DNA from: Myxococcus flavus
Lineage (GTDB): Bacteria; Myxococcota; Myxococcia; Myxococcales; Myxococcaceae
DNA length: 64,000 bases
Reading direction: 5' to 3'
Assembly (NCBI RefSeq): GCF_050038885.1
Contig: NZ_CP143624.1
Span: forward strand, 8,990,001 to 9,054,000
A model generated the notes under the pieces. That model made no database searches, had not been told where the DNA came from, and was given only the letters and a program-made list of their open reading frames with translations. Position numbers and translations under genes: made by a program. Positions 57,031 to 64,000 of the stretch are shown here, piece after piece; position 1 is the stretch's first letter; the number at the start of each line of letters is the position of its first letter.

Positions 57031-58164
57031 TCAGGACGAAGTGCCCGCCGCGTAGCGCGCCGCATCCGCCCGCTTCAACTCCAGCCCCAGGCCCGGGCGC
57101 GACAGGTCCGGCGCGAGCGCCCCCTGCCTGACTGGAGGCACGCCATCGAAGAGCATCCGCTCCAGACGAGCATGGTCATGGAAGTACTCGAGGTGCACCA
57201 GCCGCCGCGCCGCGCACGCCACGTGGGTGTGGAGCGCGGGAGCACAGTGCGCCGAGAGAGGCACGCCGTAGGCGTCGCACAGCGCGTCCGCCTGGAGGAA
57301 CCCGCTGATGCCCAGGCAGCGCGTGGCATCCGCCTGGAGCACATCCACCGCGCCCGCCTCCAGCATGCGTCGGAAGTAGAAGCTGCTGTCCCCATACTCG
57401 CCCGCGGCCACGGCCATGCCGGCGGGGATGCGGGCACGCAGGCGGTGGAGCCCCTCCAGGTCATCACTGGAGACGGGCTCCTCGAACCATGAGACGCCCT
57501 GCTCCGCGAAGCGCTCGGCGAACGACAGCGCCTGCGGCACCGTGTACGCGCCGTTGCCATCCACGAGGAGCCCCGCCTGAGTCCCGATGGCTCGCCGCGC
57601 TGCCTCCACCCTCACCGGGTCTGCATCGGGATGGGTGCCCACCTTCATCTTCACCCGTGGAATCCCCTGCTCCACCCACCCGGAGAGCTGGGCCTGGAGC
57701 CGCTCGATGGGGTACGAGGTGAAGCCCCCGCTGCCGTAGACGGGCGCCGACTTCCTCACGGCGCCCAGCAGCCGCACGAGCGGCAGGTCCAGCAGCCGCG
57801 CCTTCGTGTCCCACAACGCCACGTCCACCGCGGAGAGCGCCATGGCCACCAGCCCCGGCCGCCCCGTGTTGCGCACCCGTCTCAGCAACGACAGCATCCG
57901 CGCCGGCACGTCCATCACATCGTGCCCCTGAAGCAACGGAATGAGCGTGCGGTGGATGAGGCCCGCCGCCGACGCATCCGCGTACGTATAGCCGAGCCCT
58001 CGCGTGCCTTCGGCCGTCAGCTCCACCACCACGAGCGTCGTGCGCGTCCACTCGGCGGTGCCGTCCGCCTCTGGCGCGTCCGTCGGTATCTCGTACGCCT
58101 GAACCTCGCAGCGCTCGATGGGAACCGCCTCGCGATGCCTCTGGCGCATGGCCTCTCCCCGCAT
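57031..58164 (-). CDS. Enolase-superfamily enzyme (mandelate racemase/muconate lactonizing type)
   Basis: This is a 377-residue protein. The KxK motif is K172MK174. Metal ligands are Asp202 (VDGNGAY), Glu228 (FEEPVSSDD) and Glu256 (AAGEYGD), and His306 in LSAHCAP is the general acid/base. The Lys/His pair is typical of mandelate-racemase-subgroup dehydratases and racemases; the substrate is not evident. The start at 58164 follows GGAGG. It converges with the FAD/Fe-S dehydrogenase gene, and both could act on hydroxy acids or sugar acids. Confidence 0.9.
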   Translation of the reverse strand: MRGEAMRQRHREAVPIERCEVQAYEIPTDAPEADGTAEWTRTTLVVVELTAEGTRGLGYTYADASAAGLIHRTLIPLLQGHDVMDVPARMLSLLRRVRNTGRPGLVAMALSAVDVALWDTKARLLDLPLVRLLGAVRKSAPVYGSGGFTSYPIERLQAQLSGWVEQGIPRVKMKVGTHPDADPVRVEAARRAIGTQAGLLVDGNGAYTVPQALSFAERFAEQGVSWFEEPVSSDDLEGLHRLRARIPAGMAVAAGEYGDSSFYFRRMLEAGAVDVLQADATRCLGISGFLQADALCDAYGVPLSAHCAPALHTHVACAARRLVHLEYFHDHARLERMLFDGVPPVRQGALAPDLSRPGLGLELKRADAARYAAGTSS

Positions 58165-58303
58165 GTCGTCCCCTCCCCTGGGGCTGTCCGTGTCCTCATC
58201 TCCAGCGAAGGGCCTTGCCCGCTCCTACGCCGGGCCACTCGGGGATCCCCTGGAGGCCCCTCTCGCGCGGGCCGGAGGGAGCTCGCGTGGGCAGCTTTCC
58301 TCC

Positions 58304-58813
58304 ATGAAGCCCATCGACTGGCACGGCCTCTGGGTTCCGGACCTTCATCCCCTGGAGGTCATCATCCGCGTCTCGCTCGTGTTCCTCTTCGTCCAGTTCG
58401 TATTGCGATTGATTGGACGCAAGGAGCTGGGGCGCTACGCCAGCTTCGACCTGGCCCTGCTCTTCCTCCTCACGGTGTGCCTGCGGATGACCATCGTGGC
58501 CAACGACGACAGCCTCACCACGGGCTTCATCGCGCTGGCCACCATGGGGGCGTGGGACCGATTCTTCTCATGGCTGGCGTTCCGCAGCCGCCGCGCGGCA
58601 GGGGTGCTGGAAGGCCAGCCGATGGAGCTGATACGCGAAGGCAGTCTGCTGCATGGCAACCTGCGCAAGTCGCGCATCTCTCGCAATGAACTGCTCAGTC
58701 AGCTGCGCGCCCATGGCCGCAACGACCTGCATGCCGTGCACGCGGCCTTCCTCGAGCCCAATGGCAAGGTGACGTTCCTCTTCCGCGAGGAAGGGAGCGC
58801 CACGCGGCATTGA
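58304..58813 (+). CDS. YetF-like (DUF421) membrane protein
   Basis: This is a 169-residue protein. Two or three N-terminal helices (VIIRVSLVFLFVQFVLRLI and FDLALLFLLTVCLRMTIVA) carry the family motif RLIGRKELGRYASFD. The C-terminal DUF421 part reads PMELIREGSLLHGNLRKSRI and ends LEPNGKVTFLF. It is shorter than typical YetF (about 220). It is divergent from the enolase-superfamily gene. Confidence 0.85.
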   Translation: MKPIDWHGLWVPDLHPLEVIIRVSLVFLFVQFVLRLIGRKELGRYASFDLALLFLLTVCLRMTIVANDDSLTTGFIALATMGAWDRFFSWLAFRSRRAAGVLEGQPMELIREGSLLHGNLRKSRISRNELLSQLRAHGRNDLHAVHAAFLEPNGKVTFLFREEGSATRH

Positions 58814-58921
58814 CGGGTGTCGCCGCGTCGAGCACCTCCGCCACGCGGTGACAGCACGCCGCCCTGAGCACGGCGGTGCTGGACCGACTGGAAGGGAATC
58901 GAGGCACGGCGAGCACCGCGC

Positions 58922-59308
58922 TCACGTGAGCGCCCGGTCCACCTTGTCCAGGTCCCGGCGCACCTGCTCTTCCACGGTGGCCAGCGGGTGCCTCGGAAGG
59001 CACTGCAAGCCGACGAGCGCCAGCCCTGCGGCTCCGCCCACCAGCCCCACCCCCAGCAGGGCCGCGCGGCCCGGATGCGCCAGCAACACCTTGGCCAGGG
59101 AGAGCGTCAAGGCCGAGACCCCGCCGATCGCCAGCAGCCCGGCCCCTCCCAGCAGCGCCGCGCTGGAAGACATGTCGCGCGCCTCATCGCGTAGCACCTG
59201 CCCCGTCCTGCTCGCCTCCCCGCGGAGCAGCTTGCGACCGACGTCCAACGTCTTGTCCAGCAGCCCGCCCGAGGCCTGTCCGCTCCGAATCTCGCTCGCA
59301 TCCGCCAT
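58922..59308 (-). CDS. Small two-helix membrane protein (phage holin superfamily III-like)
   Basis: This is a 128-residue protein beginning after an AAGGAG site at 59308. A charged helical segment (GQASGGLLDKTLDVGRKLLR) precedes two membrane helices (ALLGGAGLLAIGGVSALTLS and AALLGVGLVGGAAGLALVGL) and a charged tail. It resembles the DUF1469/holin-X-like family of cellular membrane proteins. It lies just left of the tRNA scar, so it belongs to the original chromosome. Confidence 0.72.
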   Translation of the reverse strand: MADASEIRSGQASGGLLDKTLDVGRKLLRGEASRTGQVLRDEARDMSSSAALLGGAGLLAIGGVSALTLSLAKVLLAHPGRAALLGVGLVGGAAGLALVGLQCLPRHPLATVEEQVRRDLDKVDRALT

Positions 59309-59460
59309 GTCCGCTCCTTCCGCCCCGGCCCGCGAGTGGGCTCCAAGGCCGTGCATGGAAGGTTCGCCCTGCCGCGCACGAATGCACCGGACAAGAGAGC
59401 GGGCTGGTGCATCCGGGAGCCCCGAGCACCGCTTTGACGCGCGCTCTGACAGCGAAAACG

Positions 59461-59494
59461 AAGAAGGCCGGCTGCTTGCGCAACCGGCCTTCTT
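59461..59494 (-). terminator. Rho-independent terminator of the tRNA-Thr locus
   Basis: AAGAAGGCCGG (59461-59471) pairs perfectly with CCGGCCTTCTT (59484-59494), an 11-bp GC-rich stem. On the minus strand it is followed by CGTTTTC. It lies 6 bp after the CCA end of the tRNA fragment, as expected for the original tRNA terminator. Confidence 0.75.
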
Positions 59495-59500
59495 TCATCT

Positions 59501-59546
59501 TGGAGCCGACACCCAGATTTGAACTGGGGACCTACTGATTACGAAT
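59501..59546 (-). tRNA. Partial tRNA-Thr (anticodon CGU), 3' half only: probable att site
   Basis: On the minus strand, TTCGTAATCAG then TAGGTCCCCAGTTCAAATC and GGGTGTCGGCTCCA give the anticodon loop (CGU), the 3' anticodon stem, a variable loop, a complete T arm (GTTCAAAT loop) and the acceptor strand with encoded CCA. The 5' half is missing: the sequence upstream (59547 onwards) has no D arm or matching acceptor strand, and the anticodon stem begins to fail at 59547 (GAGT instead of CAGT). This is the scar left when an element integrates by recombination in a tRNA 3' end. The true chromosome lies to the left, with the tRNA's own terminator, so the element extends to the right. Confidence 0.8.
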
Positions 59547-59589
59547 GAGTGGAGTTCCCTCGGGCGTCCATCGTAACTAGCCACAATCA

Positions 59590-59664
59590 CTACGGAAGAT
59601 GGCCTCTTTTGGCCCTCCTTGGCTTCCGGTGACGGCTCGAATTACCCAACAAATTACCCAACAC
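59590..59664 (-). pseudogene. Possible C-terminal remnant of a tyrosine integrase
   Basis: Read on the minus strand, a 24-residue tail with the LGNLLGN motif followed by a basic stretch ends at a TAG at 59592-59590. Upstream in the same frame there is a stop, so no full integrase exists here. LGNLLGN-type tails are my recollection of the C-termini of tRNA-targeting integrases. The position directly beside the tRNA scar, and the orientation toward it, are consistent. The evidence is short, and confirmation needs a database search. Confidence 0.35.
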
Positions 59665-59788
59665 GAGCCGCCTTCAACTACCCCATTGCCTGCACTTGCC
59701 GATCAGCCGCTGATCAGTTACACATGTACAACCCATGTGATGCACATGTGGGCGTGTCGCATGCCGATACCTGACTATGGAGTGGACG

Positions 59789-60109
59789 ATGAGTGAGGAA
59801 GGTAGAGCCGTCGGCGTAAACGGGCGGGTGACGGTGCTGGATGAGGTGCAGGCGAAGCCGGAGAACCACGAATGGACTCTGTGTTTTCAGCGCTGCCGCT
59901 ACGTCTACACGGATGGGAAAAAGGAGGAAGGATACCGGTTCATCTGGCGCAGACCCGACGGCAGTCTTCAAGGCGCACGTGGGCAGGCTCGATTGCCTTC
60001 CATGAAGATCGCTCGCGAACTGATGGAGGAGGCCGAGAAGGCGGGCTGGGGTCATTACGAAACAGACCCGGAAACCCTCCTGTTTCGACCTGCGCGAGCA
60101 GCCAAGTAA
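59789..60109 (+). CDS. Hypothetical protein, first gene of the island operon
   Basis: This is a 106-residue soluble protein with no recognised domain. It contains YRFIWRRPDGSLQGARGQAR and a C-terminal helix (MKIARELMEEAEKAGW). ATG at 59789 has GGAG at a proper distance. It is the first of three closely spaced plus-strand genes convergent with the CHAT gene. Its small size and leading position would fit a regulator or specificity factor, but nothing supports that directly. Confidence 0.65.
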   Translation: MSEEGRAVGVNGRVTVLDEVQAKPENHEWTLCFQRCRYVYTDGKKEEGYRFIWRRPDGSLQGARGQARLPSMKIARELMEEAEKAGWGHYETDPETLLFRPARAAK

Positions 60110-60110
60110 G

Positions 60111-60242
60111 GTGTTGCCGCCCGTCGACGTAGAGAGGTTGGCCGAGTGGGGCCGGGCGGTGGAGCGCCCGGCCTTCGAGGGCGTCGCGAAACTGCTGCTC
60201 GACCTTGCCTGCCCCGAAGGCACTTCCTTCCCTCTCCCCTAG
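60111..60242 (+). CDS. Possible small protein (43 residues)
   Basis: A GTG at 60111, one base after the previous stop and with AGG just before it, opens a frame ending in TAG at 60240-60242, 8 bases before the next ATG. It encodes a short protein (VDVERLAEWGRAVERP, GVAKLLLDLACPEG). Codon third positions are mostly G/C. It exactly fills the gap in the operon, which argues for a gene, but such a short frame could be chance. Confidence 0.4.
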   Translation: MLPPVDVERLAEWGRAVERPAFEGVAKLLLDLACPEGTSFPLP

Positions 60243-60250
60243 GAAGAAAC

Positions 60251-61708
60251 ATGCTCCAACCTATCCACCTGTCCCCCTGGGGACAGGTGCACCCCATCCA
60301 GAACAGCAGCCGTGCCACGCACACCTGGCAGCATCTCTACAATCCGGCCGAGCGCTGGGACGAGCTGGTGGGCATGGACATCCGGGTGCTCCGTCACGAA
60401 GCCGAGCAGTGCGCCTGCCCACCGCCACCGGGAGAAGAGCGGAAACAGCTCCCCGAGGTGGCACGCTCCTGCCTCGCACTGCTCGGGCGGCACCATAACG
60501 GCTACTACGGCCCCGCCTACCTTCGAGAACTCGCCCACGAGGGCACACTCACCGGCAGGCAGTACGATTCCCAGCGCCTGCTGTGCTGTACGCCCCGTGG
60601 CGTCCTCATCTCGGTAGGGCTGGCCCCGCCCACCTCCGTGCTGACAGCGTTCCGCCCGGACCTACCGCTGAAGAGCAGCACCGGAACCGACGAGGAGTAC
60701 TTTCAGGTCGCCTACCAGCGGTGGGGAAGAGGGGTGCGCACCATGTCCAGCCCGGGAACCTGGAAGGCCGAGGTGCTCCGAGCACTCGCGGTGGCCCGCC
60801 AGTGCCCTCCTACCCAGCCGGCGGAGGCCTGGGCCCTGAGCTGGGCCATCGGCCATGGCCGGGCGCTCTCCGCTGGGGAGCCGGAGGTGGCGACCCCGCT
60901 CCAAGAGGCCGAGAGGCTGCTGGAGGAATACCGGCCGCGGCTCGTGGCGCTGCTGGAGGAGGAGCTCCGCGTGACGCCCCTGCTCACCGGGCTCAAGTCG
61001 TCTCTGGAGGCCGGGCTTCCGGAGGAGGCACAGGACCGGCTGCTGGCCCTGGAAGATGTGCTGGTGGTGGCGGAGGTGCTCGGCTTCGAGAAGCACGTCC
61101 AGCACATCCTCTCGGAGGTCTCCCGACTCGCTTCACGCTGGCCTCCCGCGTTGGCCGGCTTCGACGAACTGGCCCGCCAGCGCCTGAGCGCCTCGGGCGG
61201 CGCGGCTAGCGCGTTCTGGCAGTCTGTGCTCACGGCCGCCTCCCGGGTGCCAGCCGTCCGCCTGCCGGAGGTGCTCCAGACCTGGATCGGGCGCATCGAC
61301 GAAGCCAGGGCGCTCCTTGGCCGCGGCGCCGCGGAGTTGGTGGAGCGCTTCGGCATGACCCATGTCCAGCTGGCGCCCCAGGTGGTCCTAGGCCATGCCG
61401 CCCCTGCCTTCGACGTGCATGTGGAGGGGGTCTGCCCGCACGACTGGCGGCTCCGCCTCTTCATCGTCGACGCCCTGCACCCGCGTGGCGAGTCCCTCCA
61501 CGAGGGCGAGGACTATCGCCGCGTCGGGGAGCGCTGGGTCTTCGATGGGTGGCGCCTGGAGGAGTCGGAGGTCCCCGCGCTCCTCATCGCCCTCGCCGCG
61601 CCCTCGCTGCCCGCGTTCGCACCGCTCGAGCAACTCCTGAAGGCGGGCCCTGCCGACGCCCGGCTGACGGAGGTGCTACTCAGCCCATCCAGTGGACGAA
61701 CGCCCTGA
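60251..61708 (+). CDS. Hypothetical protein convergent with CHAT protease
   Basis: This is a 485-residue protein starting after AGGAAG. I recognise no known family. The first 140 residues are Cys/His-rich (GMDIRVLRHEAEQCACP, LGRHHNGYYGPAYLREL). Residues about 200-330 are helical, and the last 150 form a mixed alpha/beta domain (VEGVCPHDWRLRLFIVD, EDYRRVGERWVFDGWRL). There is no signal peptide or membrane segment. Its 3' end overlaps that of the CHAT-TPR gene by 29 bp, tail to tail, so the two are tightly linked and probably travel together. It may be a substrate, sensor or regulator of the protease. Confidence 0.8.
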   Translation: MLQPIHLSPWGQVHPIQNSSRATHTWQHLYNPAERWDELVGMDIRVLRHEAEQCACPPPPGEERKQLPEVARSCLALLGRHHNGYYGPAYLRELAHEGTLTGRQYDSQRLLCCTPRGVLISVGLAPPTSVLTAFRPDLPLKSSTGTDEEYFQVAYQRWGRGVRTMSSPGTWKAEVLRALAVARQCPPTQPAEAWALSWAIGHGRALSAGEPEVATPLQEAERLLEEYRPRLVALLEEELRVTPLLTGLKSSLEAGLPEEAQDRLLALEDVLVVAEVLGFEKHVQHILSEVSRLASRWPPALAGFDELARQRLSASGGAASAFWQSVLTAASRVPAVRLPEVLQTWIGRIDEARALLGRGAAELVERFGMTHVQLAPQVVLGHAAPAFDVHVEGVCPHDWRLRLFIVDALHPRGESLHEGEDYRRVGERWVFDGWRLEESEVPALLIALAAPSLPAFAPLEQLLKAGPADARLTEVLLSPSSGRTP

Positions 61709-64000
61709 TCGACCACGCCTGCTCCTGCTCGCGCTGGGCCCTGCTCCGGCGTCCCAGGGCAGGCCCGGTCTCCGGGGCCTGTAGGCGCCCGAGTTCCACG
61801 GACAGCTGCTCCCCGCTCGCGAGGGTGCGCAGCACGGCGTTGCCCACCGCGAGGGCCGGTTCGAGCAGCACGGGCCAGAGGGGAGCAATCACGCTCCGGA
61901 CACCTCCCGCCAGCAGTGCACCGGCCAGACCCGCGGCTTGATGAATCCAGTCCCCTACCCGCCCCGTCTGGCATGAGAGCAGGACGACCGTGGAGCCAGC
62001 CACGCGCCGGGGGTCCTCCGCGAGGCGCTCCATGCCCAGAGGCACCAAGGAACCGGTACCATCCACCAGGAGCAGCCGGGCCTGCCGGGGACCATCGACT
62101 TCGCCGTGGCACAGCAGCATCGCCACATCGGCCTCGGCGAGCTCGCGGAGGATGTCGTCGGGGGAAGCGGGTCCCTCCACCAGATCCGGACATGGAATAC
62201 CCAGAGCCTGGCCGCAGGCGGCGCCCCGGCTCATACGCACGCGCAAGGGCCCCAGTTCCTCGGCCATGCGCGCCAGCAGCGCTCCCATCTCGATGGAGTT
62301 GGGAATGGACTGAGGCGTACCGGGGCCCGGGTCGGCCACGGCCAGCAGCGTGCGCCGGGGCCGCGCGGGCGCGGGCCGCGTCTCCAGGTCGAGCCTGACG
62401 GCGCACGTGACGGGGACGGAGGGCCAGACGTCCGAGGGCGCCAGCACCCGCAGCGCGCCTGTGGGCACCCAGAGAAGCTGGGAGGGATTCGCCGGCAGCA
62501 GCCCTCGCAGCGGGCCAGTGACGTGCCGTCGCGCCCACTCCAGCAGGGCTAGGTACTCCTCACTCGGGCCTTCCGCCGTGAGACCGCGGGCCACGGTGGA
62601 CTCGTCGCACGGGGGCGCGCCCGCGTCGAGCCGCGCGACGAGCACGCGGTCCTGTCCATCATGCGTGAGGACGGCGGCGAGCAGCTCCTGCTCGTCCCCC
62701 AGCACGGCCACCACCGCGGCCCCGGGGCGGGAACGCAGCCAGCGACAGGTCCCCTCGAGCTCCGGCTCACCCCGGAGGAACGTGGGGGCCTCGCGGCGCA
62801 AGGCATCCAGCGCATGCTCCAGGGTGCGCCCGTCCCCGCCGCGGATGGCCGCGAGCCACTGCACCCAGTTGGCATGGGAGGCCCCCGCCGGGCGCGTGGT
62901 GCGGCCCGCGAGCCGCCGCTGCGCCGCGCCAGCGGCCCTCACCATCCATCGAAGGACGCGCTCCGCCCGCTCCCCCGAGAGCACGAAGCCCAGCCCCTCC
63001 GCCACTCCCACGAGGCTGCCTTCGGAGAGCCGGTCCGCCAGGACGCCGGCCACCTTGACTCCCAGGCCCGCCTCCACGGCACCCGCGCTCTCGTCTAGCA
63101 GCAGGTAGGGCCGGGCCTCATCGAGCGCGCTCCACCCCTCCCCCGCCGCGGCCTCGAGCGCGTCCAGCGACGGCGCCGAGCAGGCCAGCTCCAGGAGCGT
63201 CACCGCCGACTGCATGAGCCGCTCGTGGCTGCCCCTCCGCCGCGCGGCCGCGAGCGCACCGCGCAGGGCCTTCAGGCCCTGCTCCCACAGCGTCCGGGAG
63301 AGTGTAGTGGACAGGGCAAGGCCTCTGTCTCGGGGCGAGAGCAGCACGGCCACGGCCCTGCCGATGTTCTCGCAGGTCTCCCAGTGGTGGGTGGCATCTC
63401 GCTCCAGGGTGCGGATCTGGAGGATCTTCTCGGAGAGGTCCAGCCCTTCCAGCACCTGAACGAGCGAGGACCCGGCCCGCACCCGCAGCAGCATGTCGGC
63501 CAGGTTATGGGCCGTGTAGGCCCAGACCTCTTCCGGCACCGTGGGCCCCAGCGACTCCAAGCGCTGTCGCCACAGGTAGATGGCCTCCTCATGATTGCCC
63601 GTGCGCTCGGCCAGGTCCGCCAGGCAGACGGTCCGGTAGTTGTCCGCGCTGTACCGGTCGGACTCGGTCAGCCGGGAGCGGTCGATCTTCGCGAAGTGCT
63701 CCCGGGCCTCGCGAAGCAGCTCCACGCCTCGCGGTGGGGGCAGGCGCGAGCCCAGCATGGTCAGGGGCACCGCCAGATTCAGCAGGGCCTTGGCCTGCTG
63801 GGCGGGTGAGCGGATTGCCGACAGCCGCTCCCGGGCCGCGTCGATTCCAGCCTGCAGGTCCTCCAGGTGCGTCCCCGTGCGGCGATCGGCACGCAACTCG
63901 GCGAGGTTCATCCGCAGGTGGGCTGCCACGTCACTCTCGCCCGCTGCCTCGTACTCGCGGACGCAGCGCGTGTAGAGCAGCTCCGCCTCCTGAAGGTGCG
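61680..64000 (-). CDS. CHAT-domain (caspase-like) protease with N-terminal TPR repeats, partial
   Basis: The N-terminus lies beyond the right edge; 772 codons are visible, and the frame stays open to 64000. Residues encoded from the edge inward are TPR-like helices (HLQEAELLYTRCVREYEAAG, SADNYRTVCLADLAERTGNH). The C-terminal 250 residues are a CHAT domain: catalytic His at 62106-62108 in LLCHGEVDG and Cys at 61971-61973 in LLSCQTGRVGD, then AGLAGALLAGGVRSVIAPLW. CHAT proteases cut partner proteins when activated and occur in prokaryotic defence and regulated-death systems (for example type III CRISPR-associated craspase). The island context suggests a conflict function here, which is an inference. 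Confidence 0.9.
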   Translation of the reverse strand, partial: HLQEAELLYTRCVREYEAAGESDVAAHLRMNLAELRADRRTGTHLEDLQAGIDAARERLSAIRSPAQQAKALLNLAVPLTMLGSRLPPPRGVELLREAREHFAKIDRSRLTESDRYSADNYRTVCLADLAERTGNHEEAIYLWRQRLESLGPTVPEEVWAYTAHNLADMLLRVRAGSSLVQVLEGLDLSEKILQIRTLERDATHHWETCENIGRAVAVLLSPRDRGLALSTTLSRTLWEQGLKALRGALAAARRRGSHERLMQSAVTLLELACSAPSLDALEAAAGEGWSALDEARPYLLLDESAGAVEAGLGVKVAGVLADRLSEGSLVGVAEGLGFVLSGERAERVLRWMVRAAGAAQRRLAGRTTRPAGASHANWVQWLAAIRGGDGRTLEHALDALRREAPTFLRGEPELEGTCRWLRSRPGAAVVAVLGDEQELLAAVLTHDGQDRVLVARLDAGAPPCDESTVARGLTAEGPSEEYLALLEWARRHVTGPLRGLLPANPSQLLWVPTGALRVLAPSDVWPSVPVTCAVRLDLETRPAPARPRRTLLAVADPGPGTPQSIPNSIEMGALLARMAEELGPLRVRMSRGAACGQALGIPCPDLVEGPASPDDILRELAEADVAMLLCHGEVDGPRQARLLLVDGTGSLVPLGMERLAEDPRRVAGSTVVLLSCQTGRVGDWIHQAAGLAGALLAGGVRSVIAPLWPVLLEPALAVGNAVLRTLASGEQLSVELGRLQAPETGPALGRRSRAQREQEQAWSIRAFVHWMG

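Noticed and set aside
59501..59580. A complete functional tRNA-Thr gene
   Set aside because: No 5' acceptor strand or D arm can be found upstream of the anticodon, and the anticodon stem breaks at 59547.

Overview
The window is about 64 kb of very GC-rich, densely coded DNA, with strong G/C bias at third codon positions and many 1-4 bp start/stop overlaps. A proline-primed PKS/NRPS cluster, an alternative complex III-caa3 respiratory operon, an ECF sigma/anti-sigma pair, PD40-TPR envelope proteins and a CHAT-TPR protein together point to a myxobacterium (Myxococcales, probably the Myxococcus/Corallococcus side). The species assignment is an inference.

1-17.6 kb: one flank of a hybrid PKS/NRPS biosynthetic cluster, running off the left edge. 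A minus-strand operon encodes an M20 peptidase, a phosphodiesterase-like hydrolase, an unusually long FAD monooxygenase, a KS-ACP protein with no acyltransferase, a KS-(dead AT)-KR-ACP module, and an NRPS that begins with a TubC docking domain and a heterocyclization domain. Divergent from it are a prolyl-carrier-protein dehydrogenase and a stand-alone adenylation domain whose specificity residues read as L-proline, so the pathway should use a pyrrole-2-carboxyl starter. A Rieske oxygenase closes the region.

17.7-34.3 kb: envelope and stress genes. An ECF sigma factor and zinc-finger anti-sigma factor lie beside a CcdA-thioredoxin fusion; the same promoter motif precedes the sigma gene and the CcdA gene. 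Next come an AsmA/YdbH-like protein, a DUF1318 lipoprotein, a PD40-TPR protein, a histidine kinase and a Tat-exported short-chain dehydrogenase. A small sulfur module follows (DsrE-like protein, YeiH-type transporter, 5'-nucleotidase/SoxB-like phosphoesterase, persulfide dioxygenase).

36.1-53.4 kb: energy metabolism. A three-subunit membrane formate dehydrogenase has a catalytic subunit interrupted by an in-frame UGA followed by a bacterial SECIS hairpin, so it is a selenoprotein. It converges on an 11-gene, almost gapless operon for alternative complex III (ActA-F) and an A2-type caa3 oxidase. The dehydrogenase could feed quinol to ACIII and on to the oxidase.

53.7-64 kb: a large FAD/Fe-S 2-hydroxyacid dehydrogenase, an enolase-superfamily enzyme, a YetF-like protein and a small membrane protein lead to the 3' half of a tRNA-Thr gene with its terminator, which looks like the att scar of an integrated element. 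Beyond it, apparently inside the element, are three plus-strand genes of unknown function convergent with a CHAT-protease/TPR protein that leaves the window on the right. This is the best candidate for an undescribed system here.
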